The notes under the pieces are model-generated. The model was not told the origin of the DNA, ran no database searches, and was given only the letters and a program-made list of their open reading frames with translations. A DNA stretch of 64,000 bases from JAWQFO01 sp033436665 (GTDB lineage: Bacteria; Pseudomonadota; Alphaproteobacteria; Rhodobacterales; Rhodobacteraceae). The stretch is from assembly GCF_033436665.1 (NCBI RefSeq), contig NZ_JAWQFO010000001.1, positions 828,250 to 892,249 on the forward strand, in the 5' to 3' direction. A program made the position numbers and the translations under genes. Below are positions 9,690 through 18,817 of this stretch, one piece after another (the stretch's first letter is position 1; every line of letters begins with the position of its first letter).

Positions 9690-10610
9690 ATGTCGACGCT
9701 CGTTTTTGGCCACAAGTCCCCGGACACGGATTCAACCGGGTCTCCCATCATCTGGGCCTGGTATCTCAATGAGGTGAAGGGGATCGACGCGGCCCCGGCG
9801 CTGCTCGGCGAGCCCAACACGGAGGCCGCCTTCGTGCTCGACCGCTGGAGCCTCGACAAGCCCCAGATAATCTCGGACGTTGCGGACGGCCAGGCCGTGG
9901 TGATCGTGGACACCAACAACCCCGCCGAGCTTCCCACGAACATCAACAAGGCCGACATCCGGGCGATCATCGACCATCACAAGCTGGTCGGCGGTCTCGA
10001 AACCCAAGGACCGATCCACATCACCATGCAGCCGCTGGCCTGCACCGCCACCATCATGCACGACATGATCGGCGAAGATCTGTCCAAGGCACCCGAGGGG
10101 ATCAAGGGCGCGATGCTGTCATGCATCCTGTCGGACACGCTGGAGTTCCGCTCGCCCACCACCACCGATCACGACCGGGCGGTGGCCGAGAAGCTGGCCG
10201 GCGAGCTGGGCGTGAACATTTCCGACTTCGCCGCCGAGCTGTTCGCGGCGAAATCCGACGTCTCGGCCTTCAGCGAGGAAGAGCTTTTGCGTATGGACAG
10301 CAAGGAATACGAGGTCGGCGGCAACCAGTTCCGCGTCTCCGTGCTCGAGACCACCTCGCCGAAGATGGTTTTGGACCGCAAGGATGCGCTGGTCGCGGCG
10401 ATGCCACGTGTCGCCGAGCAGGACGGCGCCGACCAGGTGCTGCTGTTTGTCATCGACATTCTCAACGAGGAAGCGACCCTGCTGATACCGAACGAGCTGT
10501 GCAAGGCCGTGGCCGAGAAAAGCTTCGGTGCAAGCGTCAGCGGCGATACGGTCGTGCTTCCGGGCGTGATGAGCCGCAAGAAGCAGATCATCCCGAACCT
10601 CAAGGTCTGA
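9690..10610 (+). CDS. ppaC: manganese-dependent inorganic pyrophosphatase
   Basis: A 306-residue family II pyrophosphatase of the DHH superfamily that hydrolyses diphosphate to phosphate in the cytosol. Metal-binding motifs are visible: GHKSPDTDS at residues 7-15, VDTNN, IIDHHK near residue 97 (the DHH signature), and the C-terminal SRKKQ loop that binds the phosphate. An AGGAATG ribosome site precedes the ATG. A large stem-loop follows the stop. Confidence 0.97.
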   Translation: MSTLVFGHKSPDTDSTGSPIIWAWYLNEVKGIDAAPALLGEPNTEAAFVLDRWSLDKPQIISDVADGQAVVIVDTNNPAELPTNINKADIRAIIDHHKLVGGLETQGPIHITMQPLACTATIMHDMIGEDLSKAPEGIKGAMLSCILSDTLEFRSPTTTDHDRAVAEKLAGELGVNISDFAAELFAAKSDVSAFSEEELLRMDSKEYEVGGNQFRVSVLETTSPKMVLDRKDALVAAMPRVAEQDGADQVLLFVIDILNEEATLLIPNELCKAVAEKSFGASVSGDTVVLPGVMSRKKQIIPNLKV

Positions 10611-10621
10611 CCGCATCGATA

Positions 10622-10668
10622 CCCCGGGAATTCCCATGTGGCGCCTCCGGCGCGCCACATTCCCGGGG
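10622..10668. terminator. long stem-loop after ppaC (no T-run)
   Basis: Two nested perfect arm pairs: CCCCGGGA with TCCCGGGG (outer) and ATGTGGCGC with GCGCCACAT (inner), with a 6-nt bulge on the 5' side. There is no T-run, so it may be an mRNA-stabilising end or a factor-dependent terminator. Confidence 0.45.
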
Positions 10669-10681
10669 CTTCATCGGCTTT

Positions 10682-11032
10682 ATGTACCTGTTTCTCGTTC
10701 TCGGCCTTTTGTGGCTGGCCTACATTAACGTCCTCGCCAGCGTCGTCTCGCGCGAGGACAATCGCCGCGCAGCCGCCGGGATCGCGCGGATCTCTCCCAC
10801 CGAGCTTTTCGTGATCGCGGCCGCCGGAGGCTGGTTCGCCCTGAAGCTGACCGGGTGCCGCCCGGCGCGGGTCGCGCCGCAATTGCCCTCCGGTCCGCTG
10901 CTGAACCTCATGCCCGCCGCCTGGCTCTGCGCCGTCGTGCTGCTGGCCCCGCTGCTCTGGCCGCAGGGCGACGGTTCGGGTGATCTCGCGCTGGCCGACC
11001 CCGAGGCGCCGGCGACCACCCTGTCGCGCTGA
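10682..11032 (+). CDS. small membrane protein, DUF1294-like
   Basis: A 116-residue protein with an N-terminal membrane segment (MYLFLVLGLLWLAYINVLAS), a basic loop with REDNRRAAAG and RISPTELFVIAAAGGWFALK, and a further hydrophobic stretch. The order of a DNRRA-type loop, RI(S/P)E and GGW/GG in the second helix resembles DUF1294 proteins. The ATG at 10682 lacks a clear ribosome site. It lies 71 nt after ppaC, separated by a large stem-loop. Function unknown. Confidence 0.55.
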   Translation: MYLFLVLGLLWLAYINVLASVVSREDNRRAAAGIARISPTELFVIAAAGGWFALKLTGCRPARVAPQLPSGPLLNLMPAAWLCAVVLLAPLLWPQGDGSGDLALADPEAPATTLSR

Positions 11033-11107
11033 TCGCGGGATTCGCACTGGCGCTGGCGGCGTGGCTTCTCCATAGATCGGGAGAGACTTAACCGCAGGAC
11101 GCCCGTC

Positions 11108-11980
11108 ATGACCCAGATCATCCCGTCGCTTTCAGAGATTTCCGACCGCTACGACGCGCTTTTCGTCGATCTCTGGGGCTGCGTGCACGACGGCGTGCGC
11201 GCCCTGCCCGATGCCGTCGCGGCGCTGCAGGCCTACCGCAGGGGCGGTGGCGCGGTGGTGCTGGTCACGAATTCCCCGCGCACGCGGCAGGGTGTCGAGA
11301 AGCAGCTTGTCCAGTTCGGCGTGCCGGACGATGCCTGGGACACGATCGCCACGTCCGGCGATGCGGCCCGGGTGGCGATGTACCAGGGCGCCGTGGGCGA
11401 GAAGGTCTGGCACATCGGACCGCCGGCGGACGTGAAGTTCTTCGAACCGCCGAAGGTGCTTGAGAACCCGCATGCCATCGAACGCGTGGACCTCGAGGCC
11501 GCCGAAGGGATCGTATGCACCGGTCCCTTCGACGTTCAGGCCGACCCTTCCGACATGCGTCCGCAGTTCCTCTACGCCAAGCAGAAAGGTCTGAAACTGC
11601 TCTGCGCCAATCCCGATATCGTCGTGGATCGCGGTGAGACCCGCGAGTGGTGCGCGGGTGCCCTGGCGCGGCTATACACGGAGATGGGTGGCGAGAGCCT
11701 TTACTTCGGCAAGCCACACCCGCCGATCTACGATCTTGCCCGCCGCCGTCTCGCCGCGTTGGGCCGGGATGTCGGGAACGCCGGGATTCTCGCCATCGGG
11801 GATGGCGTGCATACGGACATCGCCGGCGCGATGGGCGAAGACCTCGATTCGCTGTTCATCTCCGGCGGACTTGCAGCGCGCGAAACCCGCACCAGAGAAC
11901 AACCCGAAGAAACGGCGCTAAAGGTCTATCTGGAGAACGAAAGATCGAACCCGACCTTCACGATCGGACAACTGCGCTGA
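11108..11980 (+). CDS. NagD-like HAD class IIA hydrolase (TIGR01459 type)
   Basis: A 290-residue phosphatase-fold protein. HAD motif I is FVDLWGCVHDG near residue 20 (Asp nucleophile replaced in the usual DxDG layout by DLWGC, as in this subfamily), motif II VLVTNSPR, motif III lysine in YFGKPHPPIY, and motif IV GDGVHTDIAGA. Members of this alphaproteobacterial subfamily are uncharacterised sugar- or nucleotide-phosphatase candidates. It has its own ribosome site (AGGAC) and no obvious operon partner. Confidence 0.85.
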   Translation: MTQIIPSLSEISDRYDALFVDLWGCVHDGVRALPDAVAALQAYRRGGGAVVLVTNSPRTRQGVEKQLVQFGVPDDAWDTIATSGDAARVAMYQGAVGEKVWHIGPPADVKFFEPPKVLENPHAIERVDLEAAEGIVCTGPFDVQADPSDMRPQFLYAKQKGLKLLCANPDIVVDRGETREWCAGALARLYTEMGGESLYFGKPHPPIYDLARRRLAALGRDVGNAGILAIGDGVHTDIAGAMGEDLDSLFISGGLAARETRTREQPEETALKVYLENERSNPTFTIGQLR

Positions 11981-12069
11981 CCTAATCGACCCTTGATTTT
12001 CTGCGATCGCGAAGTAATAAAGTTTCGCATGACTGGCTAAACTCGCCAGAAAATTTCAGGAGGGTCGGC

Positions 12070-12513
12070 ATGTTGGACAACCTGCCGCGCGGAACGATCT
12101 GCATCGAGGACATCGAGATGGGCATGTGCCGCCATCTCGTGAAGGTCATCACCGACGCGGATATCGAGCTTTTTGCTCAGGTCTCGACGGACCACAACCC
12201 GGTGCATCTCGACGACGACTACGCGCGCGACACGATCTTCGAGGGCCGTATCGCGCACGGGATGCTCACGGCGGGGCTGATCTCGGCCGTGATCGGTGAA
12301 CAGCTTCCGGGTCACGGGACGGTCTACCTGGGCCAGACGCTGAAGTTCCTCGCCCCCGTGCGGCCCGGCGACCGGGTGCACGCCGAGGTGCGGGTTGTCG
12401 ACATCGAACCGGCCCGACGCAGAGTCATGCTCGACTGCCATTGCGCGGTTAACGGCAAGAAGGTCCTTGTCGGCGAAGCCACCGTCATGGCGCCCTCGCG
12501 CAAGTTCGACTGA
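12070..12513 (+). CDS. MaoC-family (R)-specific enoyl-CoA hydratase-like protein
   Basis: A 147-residue hot-dog-fold protein. The hydratase-2 motif is complete: FAQVSTDHNPVHLDDDYA near residue 36 with the catalytic Asp and His, followed by GRIAHGML. Such PhaJ-like enzymes hydrate trans-2-enoyl-CoA in fatty-acid or polyhydroxyalkanoate metabolism. A strong ribosome site (AGGAGGG) supports the start. No CoA genes are adjacent, so the substrate is unknown. Confidence 0.88.
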   Translation: MLDNLPRGTICIEDIEMGMCRHLVKVITDADIELFAQVSTDHNPVHLDDDYARDTIFEGRIAHGMLTAGLISAVIGEQLPGHGTVYLGQTLKFLAPVRPGDRVHAEVRVVDIEPARRRVMLDCHCAVNGKKVLVGEATVMAPSRKFD

Positions 12514-12587
12514 CGTCCGTCAACTTACGGCGCCGGCAGAGCCCGGCGGCGCTTGCACAGCCCTGACGGTGAAGCTACGCAGGGCCA

Positions 12588-13520
12588 ATGCGGATCATCC
12601 GGGACTACCAGTTTGTCGATGCCCAGGACCGCGGCGCCAGCGCCGCGATCGGCAATTTCGACGGCGTGCATCTCGGCCACCGGTCGGTCATCGAACTGGC
12701 GCGCAAGGCCGAACCTGATGCGCCGCTGGGCGTTCTGACCTTCGAGCCGCATCCGCGCGAATACTTCGCCCCCGACGCTCCGCCGTTCCGTCTCATGGGA
12801 TCCGAGGCGCGTGCGCACCGGCTTGAAAAGCTGGGCGTCAAGCGGCTTTACGAGCTGAATTTCAATGCCAGTCTCGCGACACTCAGCCCACGCGACTTCG
12901 CGCAGCGGGTCATCGCCGACGGTCTCGGGCTTCGCCACGTGATCATCGGGGCAGACTTTTGCTTCGGCAAAGGCCGCGCGGGCACCGCCGCGCATCTTGT
13001 CGCCTTCGGGCAGGAGATGGGCTTCGGCGTCACCGTCGCCCAGTTGATCGAGCAGTCGGAGCAAACCATATCGTCGACGGCGATCCGCGCCGCGCTGAGC
13101 GAAGGCCGGCCACGCGACGCCGCGGACATGCTTGGCCACTGGCACCGGATCGAAGGCCCGGTGATCGGCGGCGAGCAGCGCGGGCGCACCCTTGGCTATC
13201 CCACCGCCAACATGTCGATCGAAGGACTGCACCCGCCGGCTTTCGGCGTCTACGCAGTGCTGGTCGACGTGCTCGACGGCCCGCACGAGGGCGCCTACCA
13301 CGGCGTCGCCTCGCTGGGCGTGCGGCCGATGTTCGGCGAGAACCGCCCGAACATCGAGACCTTCCTGTTCGACTTTTCCGGCGACCTCTATGGCACGCAC
13401 CTCTCGGTCGCGCTGGTCGCGTTCCTGCGTCCCGAGATGACCTTTGGCGACCTGCCCGCGCTGGTCGCCCAGATGGATGACGACAGCGCCCGCGCCCGAG
13501 CGATCCTGGCGGCGGCATGA
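12588..13520 (+). CDS. ribF: bifunctional riboflavin kinase / FAD synthetase
   Basis: A 310-residue enzyme that phosphorylates riboflavin to FMN and adenylylates it to FAD. The N-terminal nucleotidyltransferase part shows AAIGNFDGVHLGH near residue 20 and SSTAIR near 163; the C-terminal kinase part shows GRTLGYPTANM near 203 and GVASLGVRPMFG near 240. Length fits the bifunctional family. The stop overlaps the next gene's start (ATGA). Confidence 0.96.
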   Translation: MRIIRDYQFVDAQDRGASAAIGNFDGVHLGHRSVIELARKAEPDAPLGVLTFEPHPREYFAPDAPPFRLMGSEARAHRLEKLGVKRLYELNFNASLATLSPRDFAQRVIADGLGLRHVIIGADFCFGKGRAGTAAHLVAFGQEMGFGVTVAQLIEQSEQTISSTAIRAALSEGRPRDAADMLGHWHRIEGPVIGGEQRGRTLGYPTANMSIEGLHPPAFGVYAVLVDVLDGPHEGAYHGVASLGVRPMFGENRPNIETFLFDFSGDLYGTHLSVALVAFLRPEMTFGDLPALVAQMDDDSARARAILAAA

Positions 13521-13987
13521 GCGATCCCATCGACCGCAACGGCCTTGCTCCGCGTTTCTGGGACCGCAAGCCGCTCAAGAAGATGAACGCGCGCGAGTGG
13601 GAGGCGCTGTGTGACGGCTGCGGCAAGTGCTGTCTCAACAAGCTCGAGGACGAGGACAGCGGCGAGGTCGCTCTGACCCGCGTCGCCTGTCGCCTGCTCG
13701 ACGACGCCACCTGCCGTTGCGCGCATTACGAGACGCGCCACCAGTTCGTGCCGGACTGCATCGTTCTGCGCCCGGACACCATCGAAAACCATGCCTACTG
13801 GTTGCCCCGGACCTGCGCCTACCGGCTGCTGTGGGAAGGCCGCCCCCTGCCCGACTGGCATCCGCTGATCAGCGGCACGGCGCAGAGCGTCCACGACGCC
13901 GGCGTCAGCGTGCGCGACGCGACACTCAGCGAGTTCGACGTGCCGGAAGACGAGTGGGAAGACCATATCATTGAGGAGCCGACCTGA
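13517..13987 (+). CDS. YcgN-family cysteine-cluster protein (UPF0260)
   Basis: A 156-residue protein of the YcgN/UPF0260 family. It begins with the FWDRKPLKKMNAREWEALCD signature and has the cysteine cluster CDGCGKCC near residue 34, then more cysteines (ACRLLDDATCRC, DC, TC) that look like metal ligands. The family's molecular role is not known. It overlaps ribF by 4 nt and the next gene by 1 nt, so the three form one transcript. Confidence 0.9.
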   Translation: MSDPIDRNGLAPRFWDRKPLKKMNAREWEALCDGCGKCCLNKLEDEDSGEVALTRVACRLLDDATCRCAHYETRHQFVPDCIVLRPDTIENHAYWLPRTCAYRLLWEGRPLPDWHPLISGTAQSVHDAGVSVRDATLSEFDVPEDEWEDHIIEEPT

Positions 13988-15027
13988 TGTTTCTTGCCTC
14001 CGACAACACCGGCCCGGTGCATCCGAATATCATGCAGGGACTGGCCGAGGCCAACGACGGCTTCGCAATGGGCTACGGAGCGGATGCGATCATGGACACG
14101 GTGCGCGCGCAGGTCCGCGAGGTCTTCGAGGCGCCCGAGGCGGCGGTCTACCTCGTCGCCACGGGAACGGCGGCGAACGCTCTGGCGCTGGCGACGCTCT
14201 GCGCGCCCTGGCAGACCATCTTCTGCACGCCGGTCGCCCACATACACGAAGACGAGTGCAACGCGCCCGAGTTCTACACCGGCGGCGCCAAGCTGACGCT
14301 GGTGCCGGGCGGCGACAAGATGACCCCCGACGCGCTGCGCCGCTCGATCTCGGGTGAGGAAACCCGCGGCGTGCACGGCCCGCAACGCGGCGCGGTCTCG
14401 ATCACCCAGGTGACCGAGCGCGGCGGCGTGCATTCGCTCGACGAGTTGCGCGGCCTGACGGCGGTGGCGGAGGAATTCGGTCTGCCGGTGCATCTCGACG
14501 GCGCACGTTTCGCCAACGCGCTGGTCGCGCTCGACTGTTCGCCGGCCGAGATGACGTGGAAGCTGGGCGTCGACGCGGTCAGCTTCGGCGGCACCAAGAA
14601 CGGCTGCATGGGCGTCGAGGCGGTGGTCTTCTTCGATCCGGCGAAGGCGTGGGAGTTCGAGTTGCGCCGCAAGCGCGGAGCGCATCTGTTCTCAAAGCAC
14701 AGGTATCTCTCGGCACAGATGGTGGCCTATCTCGCGGACGGCCTCTGGCTCGAGACCGCGCGGCAGGCCAACGCCAGCTGCGCGCGGCTTGCCGAGGGCC
14801 TCAAGGCACGCGGCTGCAATTTCCTGCACCCTGTCGAGGCCAACATGATCTTCGCCGCCTTCCCGCGCCGGATCCACCAAAAGCTGCACGCGGCCGGGGC
14901 GCAGTATTACGTCTGGGACGGCAGCCTCGAGGGCGATGACCCGGACGAGATGCTGGCCGCGCGCCTGGTTTGCGACTGGTCGATCACCCCCGAGCGGATC
15001 GACGCCTTCCTAGCTCACTTCGAGTAG
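13987..15027 (+). CDS. ltaE: low-specificity L-threonine aldolase family PLP enzyme
   Basis: A 346-residue PLP enzyme of the beta-eliminating lyase/threonine aldolase group that splits L-threonine or L-allo-threonine into glycine and acetaldehyde. Visible are FLASDNTGPVHP at the N terminus, VHLDGARFANAL (PLP-binding Asp), and the Schiff-base lysine in SFGGTKNG near residue 203. It overlaps the upstream gene by 1 nt and the convergent hydrolase by 18 nt. Confidence 0.9.
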   Translation: MFLASDNTGPVHPNIMQGLAEANDGFAMGYGADAIMDTVRAQVREVFEAPEAAVYLVATGTAANALALATLCAPWQTIFCTPVAHIHEDECNAPEFYTGGAKLTLVPGGDKMTPDALRRSISGEETRGVHGPQRGAVSITQVTERGGVHSLDELRGLTAVAEEFGLPVHLDGARFANALVALDCSPAEMTWKLGVDAVSFGGTKNGCMGVEAVVFFDPAKAWEFELRRKRGAHLFSKHRYLSAQMVAYLADGLWLETARQANASCARLAEGLKARGCNFLHPVEANMIFAAFPRRIHQKLHAAGAQYYVWDGSLEGDDPDEMLAARLVCDWSITPERIDAFLAHFE

Positions 15028-15819
15028 GTCAGAGATCGCCGCCGCGACGTCTTGTGGATGGGTGATCGGGGCCATGTGCCCCGCGCCCGGTATGGTCACG
15101 CGGCGCACGTCCGGAAGGCGGCGGGCAAGTGCTGCGTTGATGGCGTCCACCACGTCGATCGAGGTCTCCCCCGCGATCAGCAGCGACGGCATGGTGGCGC
15201 GGGCGAGCACGCCGGGCTTCATCAGCCCCGCGGCATCCTCGTAAAGCACCGGCACCTCGCCCGCGATTACACCCATGCGCGCGGCCATGTAGTCGCGCAG
15301 GCTTTCGGGTAGATCCGTCCAGGGCGTACCGTCGCCCCAGAGCCGGTTGAAGAGCCGTGCGGCCAGCATGTCGTCGCCCGCTTCCAGAGCGGCGCGGAAA
15401 TCGGCGGCCTGCGCTTCGTAGGCGGCCAGCCGTTCCGGTGCATCAGCGATGGCCGCGGCGAAAAACACCGGTTCGATCATCGTCAGGCTGCGGACCCGTC
15501 CGGGACAGGTCACGGCCAGCCGCAGAGCGACGGTGGCGCCGAAGGAATGGCCGACGAGATCCATGCGCTCGTCCAGCAGGTCGAGCCCCATGCCTGTGGC
15601 GATGTCATGCAGGTCGAGCCCGCCGTCCCAGTCGCCGCTCCGCCCGTGCCCCGGCAGGTCGAAGGCGGTAATGGCCAGCCGATCCGACAGGGCGCCCGCC
15701 ACCCCGCGCCAGGCCCCGGAATGGGCAAGCGTGCAGTGGATGGCCAGGGCCTGGCGCGGTCCCTGCCCGAACCGCGTCACATGGGTCGGAAAACCTTCAG
15801 CGGAGCCGGCCGCCTTCAC
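15010..15819 (-). CDS. alpha/beta-fold hydrolase
   Basis: A 269-residue hydrolase with the oxyanion region IHCTLAHSG near residue 30, nucleophile elbow GHSFGA near residue 100, and a final histidine in GAGHMAPI. The layout resembles BioH- or lactone-hydrolase-like enzymes, but the substrate is unknown. It follows the DsbA-like isomerase with a 4-nt overlap and is co-transcribed with it. Confidence 0.85.
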   Translation of the reverse strand: MKAAGSAEGFPTHVTRFGQGPRQALAIHCTLAHSGAWRGVAGALSDRLAITAFDLPGHGRSGDWDGGLDLHDIATGMGLDLLDERMDLVGHSFGATVALRLAVTCPGRVRSLTMIEPVFFAAAIADAPERLAAYEAQAADFRAALEAGDDMLAARLFNRLWGDGTPWTDLPESLRDYMAARMGVIAGEVPVLYEDAAGLMKPGVLARATMPSLLIAGETSIDVVDAINAALARRLPDVRRVTIPGAGHMAPITHPQDVAAAISDLLEVS

Positions 15820-16415
15820 AGCTTCCCGGAAAGGTGGTCGTCGAGATCGTCGATGCTGTCCTGTCCCCAGAACCGCTGGTCGTCCTCGAGCACGTAGAAA
15901 GGCGACCCGAAGACACCCGCCTCGACCGCTTCCTCGAGGTTCGCCGCGTAGGTGTCCGCACCGACCAGAAGCCCGCTGTCGGCCAGCGATGGATCGAACC
16001 CGGCCTCTTCGAGGCAGGCGCGCACCACCGCATCCTCGGCGATGTCCTTTTCGTCGGCCCAGACCGAGCGGCAGATGGCGTGCACGAGCTTGCCCATGTC
16101 GCCCCCGCCGGCCTTTTGTGCCGCGATCACCGCGTAGGCGGCCGGCGCGCCATTCGTCGGCCAGTGCGCGGGCTTGATATTGAACGGCATGTCGAGCTTC
16201 TTGGCCTTCCGGACAAGGTCCTGCGCGCGATACTCGATGCGGTTGGGATGCCGGTCCTTGGGCGGCGTGCCTCCGGTGCGCGCAAACAGCGCCATGATGT
16301 CCACCGGCTTGTAGGTGATCGTCGCGCCATGTTTTTCGGCAACCGCCTCGGCACGGGTCCCGGCCAGGTAGGCATAGGGAGATAACGTCGCGAAATACAG
16401 ATCGATTTTGGCCAA
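15816..16415 (-). CDS. 2-hydroxychromene-2-carboxylate isomerase family protein (DsbA/GST-kappa fold)
   Basis: A 199-residue thioredoxin-fold protein of the 2-hydroxychromene-2-carboxylate isomerase type. The N-terminal FATLSPYAYL carries the serine that activates glutathione in this family, and the C-terminal GVFGSPFYVLED with FWGQD is characteristic. In known systems it isomerises an intermediate of aromatic degradation using glutathione. No aromatic-ring genes are near, so it may have a different substrate. First gene of a two-gene operon. Confidence 0.85.
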   Translation of the reverse strand: MAKIDLYFATLSPYAYLAGTRAEAVAEKHGATITYKPVDIMALFARTGGTPPKDRHPNRIEYRAQDLVRKAKKLDMPFNIKPAHWPTNGAPAAYAVIAAQKAGGGDMGKLVHAICRSVWADEKDIAEDAVVRACLEEAGFDPSLADSGLLVGADTYAANLEEAVEAGVFGSPFYVLEDDQRFWGQDSIDDLDDHLSGKL

Positions 16416-16532
16416 TTGGAACTCCCTTGGGCTACCCTGCGTCTTTGCCGATTGGTAAGGCCGTGGTAGGTGGTGTCAACATCACGAATCTGTCACATCC
16501 GCCCTCGCTGCTGCCGCCCGGGATTCCGCCAC

Positions 16533-17555
16533 ATGCCCCATATCGAAGAACCGAAGCTCATCTCGGGTAATGCGAACCTGCCGCTTGCGCGCGCCATCGC
16601 CCGGAGGATGACGATGCACCGGGGCCGGGCCGTCAATCTGGTGGATGCGCGGGTCGAGCGGTTCAATGACGGAGAGATTTTCGTCGAGGTCTACGAGAAC
16701 GTGCGCGGCGAGGACATGTTCATCGTCCAGCCGACGTCGAACCCGGCCAACGACAACCTGATGGAACTGCTGATCATGGCCGACGCGCTGCGGCGGTCGT
16801 CGGCGGCGCGCATCACCGCGGTCCTGCCCTATTTCGGCTACGCGCGGCAGGACCGCCGCACCAAGGCGCGCACGCCGATCTCGGCCAAGCTGGTTGCCAA
16901 CATGCTGGTCGGCGCCGGGATCGAGCGCATCCTGACGATGGACCTGCACGCGGCCCAAATCCAGGGCTTCTTCGACATCCCGGTCGACAACCTTTATGCC
17001 TCGCCGGTCTTTGCGCTCGACATCCGCAGCCAATTCCCCGAGCGGATGGGCGAGATCACCATCGTTTCACCAGATGTCGGCGGCGTCGCCCGCGCACGCG
17101 AACTGGCCAAGCGCATCAACTCGCCCCTCGCCATCGTCGACAAGCGCCGCGAGAAACCCGGCGAAGTGGCCGAGATGACGATCATCGGCGACGTGAAGGA
17201 AAAGATCTGCCTTGTCGTCGACGACATGTGCGACACCGCGGGCACGCTCTGCAAGGCCGCCGAGGTGCTGCTGGAGAACGGCGCGAAGGAGGTTCACTCC
17301 TACATCACCCACGGCGTGATGTCCGGTCCGGCGGTCGAGCGCGTGACCAACTCGGTGATGAAGTCGCTGGTGATCACCGACACGATCGAGGCCACCGAAG
17401 CTGTGAAGTCCGCGCCCAACATCCGGATCGTCCCGACCGCGCCGATCTTCGCCCAGGCGATCCTTAACATCTGGAACGGCACGTCGGTCTCGTCGCTCTT
17501 CGACACCGAAACGCTGAGCCCGATCTACGACGGTATGTACGCCGCCGCCGAGTAA
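16533..17555 (+). CDS. prs: ribose-phosphate pyrophosphokinase
   Basis: A 340-residue PRPP synthetase that makes phosphoribosyl diphosphate from ribose 5-phosphate and ATP for nucleotide, histidine and NAD synthesis. Motifs are clear: NDGEIFVE, PYFGYARQDRR, TMDLHAAQIQGFF and the PRPP loop VVDDMCDTAGTL. I use the ATG at 16533 (MPHIEEPKLISGN); a longer frame upstream reads as non-protein sequence. Confidence 0.97.
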   Translation: MPHIEEPKLISGNANLPLARAIARRMTMHRGRAVNLVDARVERFNDGEIFVEVYENVRGEDMFIVQPTSNPANDNLMELLIMADALRRSSAARITAVLPYFGYARQDRRTKARTPISAKLVANMLVGAGIERILTMDLHAAQIQGFFDIPVDNLYASPVFALDIRSQFPERMGEITIVSPDVGGVARARELAKRINSPLAIVDKRREKPGEVAEMTIIGDVKEKICLVVDDMCDTAGTLCKAAEVLLENGAKEVHSYITHGVMSGPAVERVTNSVMKSLVITDTIEATEAVKSAPNIRIVPTAPIFAQAILNIWNGTSVSSLFDTETLSPIYDGMYAAAE

Positions 17556-17626
17556 GCCCCGAGCGCAAGAACAGAAAGGGCCGAAGCCTTGCGGCGCCAG
17601 CCTTCTGTCCAATCGTCTACGCTCGA

Positions 17627-18190
17627 TCAGGCGCGTTCGGAATATTCCATGGTCTCGGTATTGACCACGATGTCCTCGTCCTGCGCGATGAAGGGCGGCA
17701 CCATGACCTTGACACCGTTGTCCAGCAGCGCGGGCTTGAACGAGTTTGCCGCAGTCTGACCTTTCACCACCGGCTCGGTCTCGACCACCTTGCAGGTGAC
17801 CTTCTGCGGCAACTGGGCGTTCAGGGCCTCGGCATCGTAGAATTCGACCACGATGGTCATGCCGTCCTGCAGAAACGGCCGCCGCTCGCCCAGAAGTTCG
17901 GAGGGCAGTTGCACCTGCTCGTAGGTTTCGGTGTCCATAACCACCAGCATCCCGTCATCCTCGTAAAGGAACTGCTGGTCCTTCTGCTCGAGGCGCACAC
18001 GCTCGACCTTGTCGGCGCTGCGGAAACGTTCATTGAGCTTTGACCCGTTGCGCAGGTTGCGCATCTCGACCTGGGCGAAGGCGCCGCCTTTTCCGGGCTT
18101 TACGTGGTCGACCTTGACCGCCGCCCAGAGGCCGCCGTTGTGTTCCAGAACGTTACCCGGACGAATTTCGTTACCATTGATTTTAGGCAT
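17627..18190 (-). CDS. efp: elongation factor P
   Basis: The 187-residue factor relieves ribosome stalling at polyproline. It starts MPKINGNEIRPGNVLEHNG and has the loop HVKPGKGGAF, whose lysine (around residue 34) is the usual modified tip, followed by the KOW and OB domains ending EDIVVNTETMEYSERA. I start it at the ATG at 18190; the longer frame adds 36 unrelated residues. Confidence 0.97.
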   Translation of the reverse strand: MPKINGNEIRPGNVLEHNGGLWAAVKVDHVKPGKGGAFAQVEMRNLRNGSKLNERFRSADKVERVRLEQKDQQFLYEDDGMLVVMDTETYEQVQLPSELLGERRPFLQDGMTIVVEFYDAEALNAQLPQKVTCKVVETEPVVKGQTAANSFKPALLDNGVKVMVPPFIAQDEDIVVNTETMEYSERA

Positions 18191-18324
18191 GTGACAAAAC
18201 CTTGGCGAAAGGTTGATGAAGGATTGGCGCCCCCTATATCTGGGTGGATGGAGCCTGACAAGACAACGATATCTCGTGTGCAACCCTTCCTGAGACATGC
18301 ACCAAGCGCATAGATGCTATGCGA

Positions 18325-18341
18325 ATTCGGGGTACCCGAAT
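18325..18341. promoter_or_regulatory. 17-nt inverted repeat in the efp / DUF6280 divergent region
   Basis: ATTCGGG-GTA-CCCGAAT, a perfect 7-bp-arm palindrome 70 nt upstream of the small DUF6280-type gene and 135 nt upstream of divergent efp. It has the size and symmetry of a dimeric repressor site. The binding protein is unknown. Confidence 0.35.
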
Positions 18342-18410
18342 CGAGTCTGATCCGTCATAAGAAGCTTCACGCCGAAAATAACAAGAGCAAGAATAACGAA
18401 AGGACGACGA

Positions 18411-18731
18411 ATGAAAGATTTCGTTGACGGCACCGCCTTTAACAATGAGCAAGGCAACCGTGCCCGCAAACTCTTCGCGGCCGTCGTACTGGCTGCACTG
18501 GACGACGCAATCGCGGACGACAAGAAATACGGTAACGGCCCAGAGCAGATCGCCCGCTGGGCGCGCTCGCGCGACGGGCGCGAGGTGCTGACCTGCGCCG
18601 GGATCGATCCCAACGAGCGCGTGGTTTCGGGCCTCATGGAATTCGTCGGCAAGGGTGTCCGGACCTCCGTTGCGCTCTCGCGCGAGGAATCCGAGCGCCG
18701 CAACGCGGCGCAACAGGCCGAAGCCGCCTGA
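18411..18731 (+). CDS. small conserved protein (DUF6280 type)
   Basis: A 106-residue, helical, charged protein starting MKDFVDGTAFNNEQGNRARKLF; I believe it belongs to DUF6280, a family typical of Rhodobacterales and their phages, but cannot confirm this by search. No catalytic motif is visible. It has an AAAGGA ribosome site, a single-gene layout and its own intrinsic terminator, suggesting independent expression. Confidence 0.8.
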   Translation: MKDFVDGTAFNNEQGNRARKLFAAVVLAALDDAIADDKKYGNGPEQIARWARSRDGREVLTCAGIDPNERVVSGLMEFVGKGVRTSVALSREESERRNAAQQAEAA

Positions 18732-18752
18732 CCGGTACCATCATCAGTTTCT

Positions 18753-18783
18753 GAAAATGCGCGCCTTCGGGGGCGCATTTTCC
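18753..18783 (+). terminator. rho-independent terminator after the DUF6280-type gene
   Basis: GAAAATGCGC pairs with GCGCATTTTC around a CTTCGGG-type loop, about 20 nt after the stop. The T-run forms the end of the stem's 3' arm. Confidence 0.75.
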
Positions 18784-18817
18784 GTTTCGGGCACAGATTT
18801 CCGCACGGGACCGCGCC

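Noticed and set aside
18732..18817. Cobalamin riboswitch before cobQ
   Set aside because: The gap is only 86 nt, already holds a terminator and shows no B12-box sequence.
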